This document shows positions 32,830-37,395 of a DNA stretch of 37,395 bases, piece after piece. The position numbers and the translations under genes were made by a program. The stretch is taken from NCBI GenBank assembly GCA_026705765.1, contig JAPPAB010000117.1, positions 1 to 37,395 of the forward strand, written 5' to 3'. Each line of letters starts with the position of its first letter. Within the stretch, counting starts at the first letter, position 1. The notes below the pieces were generated by a model that was not told the origin of the DNA, searched no databases, and was given only the letters and a program-made list of their open reading frames with translations. The stretch comes from Gemmatimonadota bacterium. GTDB lineage: Bacteria > Latescibacterota > UBA2968.

Positions 32830-34161
32830 ATGCCTACAAAAGCCGAACTCAAGAAGCGCGTATGTGAAGCCATTGATCGACGTCGGGATCAGATTTGTCG
32901 CATTGGCGATCACATTATGTTAAATCCCGAGTTGGGGTTTAAGGAATTTGAGACAGCAAAGCTGGTATCGCAAACAATGGACGAGTTTGGCGTACCGCGC
33001 GAAACCGAACTGGCAATTACAGGTGTAAAAGGCGTGTTGCAAGGAAGCCAGCCTGGGCCAACCGTTGCACTGATTGGCGAACTCGACTCGCTCCTGGTTT
33101 CCGGACATCCCAATGCCAATCCCGATACAGGAGCTGCGCATGCCTGTGGTCACAATGCACAGATCGCGGGATTGATGGGCGCAATGATGGGCCTGGTGGA
33201 TACCCGCATAGTTGATGATTTGGCGGGAAGAGTCGTCTTTTTCGCCGTGCCCGCAGAGGAATTTGTAGAGGTTGAATACCGTTTGAATCTGGTGAAATCT
33301 GGGAAACTGAGTTTTTTGGGTGGCAAGCCCGAATTGATTAAACACGGGCATTTTGACGATATCGATATGGCGATAATGATTCATACACATAGCGATGAAT
33401 CATTGACCAAAGCCGCGGCTTCCGCCTCCTCTAATGGATTTGTGGCAAAAATGATTCGGTTTGTGGGCAAAGCCGCACACGCGGGAGGCGCACCTCACCG
33501 GGGCATCAATGCCCTGAATGCCGCTCAAATTGCTCTGAGTGCCATCAATGCACAGCGAGAAACATTCCAGGATCGCGATTCTGTTCGGGTGCATCCCATC
33601 ATCACCAAAGGCGGAGATTTGGTCAACGTCATACCCGATGAAGTTTGTATGGAAACTTATGTTCGAGGGCGCACAGCAGAAGCAATTCTCGATGCCAGTA
33701 CGAAAGTAGATCGCGCACTTCGAGCCGGCGCAATGGCACTTGGCGCAACAGTAGAAATAGAAACGCTACCGGGATATATGCCATTAAAAAACAATGCAAA
33801 TTTGCAGGCACTCTATGGGAAAAATGCCAGAGCGCGTTTTGGAGAAGATGAATTTTGTACAGTCGGCCACAGAACCGGCTCAACTGATATGGGCGATATA
33901 TCCTGTATTATGCCCGCGATTCATCCCTATATGTCGGGAGCTACGGGAATAGGCCACAGCGTCGAGTGGCATATTTCCGATAAAGAGATGGGATATGTAG
34001 AACCGGCAAAATCACTGGCTATGATGGCAGTGGATTTACTGTCCGACCACGCCGCAGAAGCAAAAGCCTTACTTGCAAATTACAAGCCAGAGATGACAAA
34101 AGATCAATACCTCGATTTTCAGAATAATTTGTTCCAAACAGAAGTTTACGATGGTGAGTGA
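32830..34161 (+). CDS. M20-family amidohydrolase/peptidase (aminobenzoyl-glutamate hydrolase-like)
   Basis: A 443-residue M20 metallopeptidase-fold amidohydrolase. Metal motifs are HACGHN with the expected spacing, the catalytic glutamate pair in VPAEEFVE, and IHTHSDES. The lid/dimerisation domain starts at about residue 200 (IRFVGKAAHAGGAPHRGINA), and the last metal histidine is in GIGHSVEWH. This resembles p-aminobenzoyl-glutamate hydrolases and N-acyl-amino-acid amidohydrolases rather than strict peptidases. GGAGGAACTT precedes the ATG, 26 bp after the MraY-like gene, so they may share a transcript. It is probably cytoplasmic, as no signal peptide is seen. Confidence 0.9.
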   Translation: MPTKAELKKRVCEAIDRRRDQICRIGDHIMLNPELGFKEFETAKLVSQTMDEFGVPRETELAITGVKGVLQGSQPGPTVALIGELDSLLVSGHPNANPDTGAAHACGHNAQIAGLMGAMMGLVDTRIVDDLAGRVVFFAVPAEEFVEVEYRLNLVKSGKLSFLGGKPELIKHGHFDDIDMAIMIHTHSDESLTKAAASASSNGFVAKMIRFVGKAAHAGGAPHRGINALNAAQIALSAINAQRETFQDRDSVRVHPIITKGGDLVNVIPDEVCMETYVRGRTAEAILDASTKVDRALRAGAMALGATVEIETLPGYMPLKNNANLQALYGKNARARFGEDEFCTVGHRTGSTDMGDISCIMPAIHPYMSGATGIGHSVEWHISDKEMGYVEPAKSLAMMAVDLLSDHAAEAKALLANYKPEMTKDQYLDFQNNLFQTEVYDGE

Positions 34162-34205
34162 GATTGGGCGTTGACCAAAACACACCGGTCTGATGCGCAC
34201 AATCG

Positions 34206-34234
34206 AAAAAAGGCCCGGTAGATTCCGGGCCTTT
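34206..34234. terminator. Intrinsic terminator between the M20 gene and nadA
   Basis: AAAGGCCCGG (34209-34218) and CCGGGCCTTT (34225-34234) form a perfect 10-bp stem with a TAGATT loop. Six T residues follow on the minus strand and three on plus, so it mainly ends the nadA transcript and may also serve the M20 gene. Confidence 0.9.
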
Positions 34235-34263
34235 GGTATCGCGTAACCGCGCTGTCTAAAAGA

Positions 34264-35313
34264 TTATACAATCTCTAGCATGCGTTCCACAGCTTTTAAT
34301 GCACGCACGCGGATGTCTTCGGGCACTTCGATGATTTGCTCGTTATATTCGAGTGCATTGAGCGTATCTTCAAGTGTAATTTCGTTCATATGTGGACAGC
34401 GAATGCTGCACAGGCCAACCATTTCTTTATTCGGGTTTTCCGCTGCGATATTGTCGCCCATGCTGCATTCTGTAAGCAGCAAATACCGCTCGGCATCCAT
34501 TTCGCGCACATAATCGACCATGCGAGAGGTACTGCCCGAAAAATCGGACGCAGCGACCACTTCAGGACTGCATTCCGGGTGGGAGAGAACAACGACATCT
34601 GGAAACTGCACGCGCACATCTTTAATATCCTGAACGGTAAATTGCTCGTGCACCTCACACCTGCCATGCCAGCCGATCATTTCGTATTCAAGACCGGGTT
34701 TGGGATCGGAAAATCCCGTTATTGTGGGAAAAATAATGCGCTTATCGGTCTCTTGTGCGACATTGGCGGCTAAGTATTCGTCGGGCAAAAAGATAACGGT
34801 ATCCGAATCGAGCGATTCGACGACTTTATGGGCATTGCCCGAAGTACAGCAAATATCGCATTCGGCTTTGACATCGGCGTAAGTGTTGATATATGTGACA
34901 ATGGGAACGCCCGGATATTGTTCGCGCAGATTGCGCACATCTTCTGCAGTAATGCTCGCGGCCAGAGAACAGCCCGCAACGCGCGCGGGCAAGAGCACGG
35001 TTTTGTCGGGATTGAGAATTTTTGCGGTCTCGGCCATGAATCGCACGCCGCAAAAAACAATGGGATCGGCGTCGGTTTCTGCGGCTTTACGCGATAACTC
35101 GAGCGAATCGCCCACGACATCTGGCACAGAGTGATAAAGTGCCGGCTCCATGTAATTATGCCCGAGGATAATGGCCCCGCGCTCTTTTTTTAGCTTATTG
35201 ATTTCGTAAGCCAACTCGGCTTTATAGCGCAATTCGATATCGGGCACAATGCCCTCTAATCGCTCGGCCATCTGTTGATAAGTCTCTTCCAAAGTAGTGG
35301 CAGTCAGTGCCAT
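34264..35313 (-). CDS. nadA: Quinolinate synthase A (4Fe-4S)
   Basis: A 349-residue NadA that condenses iminoaspartate with dihydroxyacetone phosphate to quinolinate for NAD synthesis. The three iron-sulfur cysteines are likely C115 (VAGCSLAAS), C248 (SHPECSPEV) and C306 (SIRCPHMNEITLE). Other conserved blocks are ILGHNYMEPALY, VFCGVRFMAETAKIL and TYINTYADVKAECD. ATG 35313 is chosen because AGGAG lies 9 bases upstream; a TTG at 35322 is too close to that site. nadB and nadC are not nearby. Confidence 0.95.
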   Translation of the reverse strand: MALTATTLEETYQQMAERLEGIVPDIELRYKAELAYEINKLKKERGAIILGHNYMEPALYHSVPDVVGDSLELSRKAAETDADPIVFCGVRFMAETAKILNPDKTVLLPARVAGCSLAASITAEDVRNLREQYPGVPIVTYINTYADVKAECDICCTSGNAHKVVESLDSDTVIFLPDEYLAANVAQETDKRIIFPTITGFSDPKPGLEYEMIGWHGRCEVHEQFTVQDIKDVRVQFPDVVVLSHPECSPEVVAASDFSGSTSRMVDYVREMDAERYLLLTECSMGDNIAAENPNKEMVGLCSIRCPHMNEITLEDTLNALEYNEQIIEVPEDIRVRALKAVERMLEIV

Positions 35314-35375
35314 AACAGTCAACTCCTGTTGTGGGGTAACAAACCCCCTGGGGATATTTCACGCGTATTTGAGTA

Positions 35376-35404
35376 AAGATATAAAAAGACGGCCTTTGCT
35401 GCAA
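35376..35404 (-). promoter_or_regulatory. Probable nadA promoter
   Basis: On the minus strand TTGCAG (35404-35399) and TATCTT (35381-35376) are spaced by 17 bases. The predicted start lies about 55 bases before ATG 35313. Confidence 0.42.
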
Positions 35405-35468
35405 GGTTTCGGTTGCGACCTCTTGCAAGGGATATTACTCCTGGTGCTGTGATAGCTGGATACGAGAT

Positions 35469-36533
35469 ATGAAATTTGTAATTCGCGCGGGTGGTGTTGG
35501 TACGCGGCTATGGCCCTTGAGTCGCAAGAGCAGACCCAAACAATTTCACGCTTTGACGGGTGAACGCACAATGTTGCAGGAGGCGGTAAATCGCCTCCAT
35601 TCAATGGCTAAAATAGATGATCTTTATGTCTCTACCGGCGTTGAACTATTGCATAGCCTTCGGGAACAACTGCCCGGATTACCTCCTGAAAACGCGATTG
35701 TAGAACCAGCACTCCGCAACACAGGACCTGCAGTCGGGCTTGAGTGCGCCTTGTTGGAAGCTCGTTTTCCCGGATGTACAATTGCGAGTTTGGGGTCTGA
35801 TCATCACATTGGAAAACCAGAGGAATTTTGTCGGTTGCTCAAAGTAGCGGAAGACGCACTGAAGGATCGCGCCGAAACCCTGTTTGTGCTCGGTGTAAAA
35901 CCAACGCGTGCAGACACTGGCTTTGGATATATACAAAAGAGCGATGTGATTGCAAAGATAGACAACGAGCCAATCTATGCCGTAGAGTCATTTACAGAAA
36001 AACCCGATACGGAAGTTGCAAAAACATATCTGGAGAGCGGTCAATATCTGTGGAATAGCAATATGTTTGTGTGGAAAGCCAGAACAATGCTGGATCTTTT
36101 TGCAAAATTTGAACCGGAGATGTATGCCCTGCTCGAACAAATTGGCACCGCTGCCAAAGAAGGACGAGAAGCAGACGTCATTACCGAGGTCTATCCGCAG
36201 ATGAAAAACATCGCCATTGATCATGCGATTATCGAACGCACGTCAGATATTGCGACCCTGCAAGCCGATATTGAATGGAGCGATATCGGTGCCTGGGGCG
36301 CTTTGACAGATGTGTTACCCGTAGATGAAAATGGCAATTTACTGCGCGGCAATGTGCTATCGCTCAATGCAAAAAACACAACCGTTTATGGCAGTAAAGA
36401 CAAAGTAATTGCGCTGGTTGATCTCGAAAACTTGATCGTAGTCGATACGCACGATGCCCTGCTTATTTTGCCCCGCGATAACTCTCAGCGCGTAAAAGAT
36501 GTGGTCGCGGCATTGGGCGAGCGATACGTGTGA
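35469..36533 (+). CDS. manC: Mannose-1-phosphate guanylyltransferase (GDP-mannose pyrophosphorylase)
   Basis: A 354-residue nucleotidyltransferase that makes GDP-mannose from GTP and mannose 1-phosphate. The signature loop is AGGVGTRLWPLSRKSRPKQF. Further blocks are VEPALRNTGPAVGL, TGFGYIQK, VESFTEKPD and YLWNSNMFVWK. The size matches the single-domain class without a fused isomerase. The ribosome site before ATG 35469 is weak (GAGAT). It is divergent from nadA. GDP-mannose would feed surface polysaccharide synthesis, which fits the nearby MraY-like enzyme, but no direct link is shown. Confidence 0.93.
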   Translation: MKFVIRAGGVGTRLWPLSRKSRPKQFHALTGERTMLQEAVNRLHSMAKIDDLYVSTGVELLHSLREQLPGLPPENAIVEPALRNTGPAVGLECALLEARFPGCTIASLGSDHHIGKPEEFCRLLKVAEDALKDRAETLFVLGVKPTRADTGFGYIQKSDVIAKIDNEPIYAVESFTEKPDTEVAKTYLESGQYLWNSNMFVWKARTMLDLFAKFEPEMYALLEQIGTAAKEGREADVITEVYPQMKNIAIDHAIIERTSDIATLQADIEWSDIGAWGALTDVLPVDENGNLLRGNVLSLNAKNTTVYGSKDKVIALVDLENLIVVDTHDALLILPRDNSQRVKDVVAALGERYV

Positions 36534-36557
36534 TACGAAATGCGGAACGGGGTATAG

Positions 36558-36577
36558 CTGGCCGTCTCTCAGGCCAG
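36558..36577. other. Small hairpin without T-run in the leader of the barrel-protein gene
   Basis: CTGGCC (36558-36563) and GGCCAG (36572-36577) flank an 8-base loop in the 127-bp space between the guanylyltransferase and the next gene. No T-run follows, so it is not a standard terminator. It may be an mRNA leader or processing structure. Confidence 0.3.
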
Positions 36578-36660
36578 TTCATCAACGAATCGATGCTCGT
36601 AAAGATTTTGGGTGGCTGGGCAGGGTTCGTCTATTCGTCTATTCTTCCAAAGGAGGTTTT

Positions 36661-37158
36661 ATGAAGATTCTAAAAAGTTTTTGTCTCGCGCTATGCGTGT
36701 TGTCTTCTGGCCTGGGCACTGCTGATGCGGCATTTATCGACGGCGTAAACCTGGGTGGGGGCTTTATGTGGAATGACAGTGTCCGCCCGCGTTTTGATTC
36801 AGCCGGTGGGATAGCCCTGCACACCTCTGTCCATTTCAACCTCCCTGGCCCATTCATATTTGCGCCGTTTTACGACATAAGTTTTGCCAGCCCGATGATG
36901 CAGACTCTGGGCACGAGTCTCAATTATGCGATTAGCATGCGCGATTTTGAAACCCACAAACTATTTTTTGGACCGAGTATTGGAATTGTATTATCCGATG
37001 GTGTTTCTGAACGTTTTATAGGTGGGGAATTGGGATATAAATTTCCAATAGGTGAAAAACTCGGGCTATTTGCCAGAATAAAATTTGTCGAAGACCAAAA
37101 CGATGTCATCAGCGGATTTTCCGGACACATCGGCGCGACATTCAAATTCTTTCAGTAA
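36661..37158 (+). CDS. Small outer-membrane beta-barrel protein
   Basis: A 166-residue secreted protein starting at ATG 36661. It is preceded by AAAGGAGG, a near-perfect ribosome site, so a longer frame from 36499 is rejected. The signal peptide is MKILKSFCLALCVLSSGLGT with likely cleavage after ADA. The mature sequence has alternating aromatic and glycine-rich strands (VNLGGGFMWNDSV, LFFGPSIGIVLS, FSGHIGATFKFF) and a terminal F-x-F-F-Q, as expected for an outer-membrane barrel inserted by BAM. It resembles the 27976 protein in class. It converges on the TrmY-type gene. Confidence 0.82.
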   Translation: MKILKSFCLALCVLSSGLGTADAAFIDGVNLGGGFMWNDSVRPRFDSAGGIALHTSVHFNLPGPFIFAPFYDISFASPMMQTLGTSLNYAISMRDFETHKLFFGPSIGIVLSDGVSERFIGGELGYKFPIGEKLGLFARIKFVEDQNDVISGFSGHIGATFKFFQ

Positions 37159-37164
37159 ACCACT

Positions 37165-37395
37165 TTACCAAACGCCCTGCCGATCCAACTCATTGTGTAG
37201 CAACACAATACACTGAGAGGCAAACAACATCCGGGGACCCACGCAAATAGGCATGGCACCGAGGCGGCGCAAATACTTAGCCGTTTTTTTGGGCATTGTG
37301 AGATGGTCTGAAAAAACAAAAGTTACATCCAGGGGAAATGTCACTGTGCGAATGTCAGTACCTCGGCGCTCGAGCACATAGAGTGTTTCCTTGCG
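37165..37395 (-). CDS. trmY: TrmY-type tRNA pseudouridine(54) N1-methyltransferase, C-terminal 76 residues
   Basis: The frame enters from the right window edge and ends at TAA 37165-37167. The visible 76 residues align, from memory of the family, with the C-terminus of archaeal TrmY: LYVLERRGTDIR, FVFSDHL, LRRLGAMPICVGPRMLFASQ and CIVLLHNELDR. The SPOUT-fold knot loop and the invariant HNELDR ending are the strongest evidence. TrmY methylates pseudouridine 54 in archaeal tRNA; a bacterial homologue is less common. The start codon lies outside the window. Confidence 0.82.
   Translation of the reverse strand, partial: RKETLYVLERRGTDIRTVTFPLDVTFVFSDHLTMPKKTAKYLRRLGAMPICVGPRMLFASQCIVLLHNELDRQGVW

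Noticed and set aside
36558-36577. Terminator after the guanylyltransferase gene
   Set aside because: The hairpin has no T-run, so I list it only as a structure.
1-37395. CRISPR array, insertion sequences, tRNA or rRNA genes
   Set aside because: I saw no regularly spaced direct repeats, transposase motifs, terminal inverted repeats, tRNA cloverleaf or rRNA-like sequence by reading; a computational scan was not possible.

Overview
This is a bacterial chromosomal window of moderate GC content. Nearly every gene has a recognisable Shine-Dalgarno sequence (GGAGG, AGGAG or AAGGA), and short operons are closed by intrinsic terminators. The gene mix is dominated by Gfo/Idh/MocA oxidoreductases, medium-chain dehydrogenases, a phytanoyl-CoA-dioxygenase-type enzyme, a sulfatase, a secreted sialate O-acetylesterase-type enzyme, and a secreted protein ending in paired dockerin-like calcium repeats. 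This mix recalls marine or sponge-associated heterotrophs such as Latescibacterota or Poribacteria. That placement is an inference from gene style, because no rRNA or other phylogenetic marker lies in the window.

Layout. (1) 1-6450, minus strand: a six-gene catabolic operon with a secreted esterase, Zn-alcohol dehydrogenase, Gfo/Idh/MocA, PhyH-family oxygenase, zinc-less MDR dehydrogenase and a second Gfo/Idh/MocA cut by the window edge. A divergent promoter region faces a secreted alpha/beta hydrolase (6612-8252, plus). (2) 8404-11960, plus: a MntA/HepT toxin-antitoxin pair whose last gene overlaps the first of two paralogous amidohydrolases, followed by an HpcH/HpaI-type aldolase and a terminator. 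(3) 12027-14401, minus: a lipoprotein sugar-binding protein plus a Gfo/Idh/MocA enzyme. (4) 14635-24615, plus: a CPA2 antiporter with a CBS tail, then a tightly packed run of TIM-barrel isomerase, MDR dehydrogenase, Gfo/Idh/MocA, PAC2-family protein, threonine aldolase, second isomerase, Gfo/Idh/MocA and sulfatase. It converges on a 2-hydroxyacid dehydrogenase (minus). (5) 25733-28512, plus: the dockerin-like secreted protein, a TPR protein, a DUF971 protein and a small beta-barrel protein. (6) 28586-31621, minus: prs, a GNAT acetyltransferase, a HisI homologue and a methyltransferase, preceded by an unusual leader. (7) 31760-37395: a MraY-like transferase, M20 amidohydrolase, NadA (minus), mannose-1-phosphate guanylyltransferase, a second small beta-barrel protein and the C-terminal part of a TrmY-type tRNA methyltransferase (minus).

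The region most worth a second look is 31376-31621 (minus). A good promoter is placed so that transcription should begin almost at the ATG of a 49-codon reading frame. That frame has five histidine codons within nine. It is followed by a 13-bp terminator hairpin with nine T residues that abuts the ribosome binding site of the methyltransferase-hisI-GNAT-(prs) genes. This has the architecture of a histidine-responsive attenuator with a leaderless leader peptide. The interpretation is inference and needs comparative and RNA evidence.

The metabolic clusters together suggest oxidation, desulfation, dehydration and aldol cleavage of modified sugars or polyols, but no substrate can be named from sequence alone.
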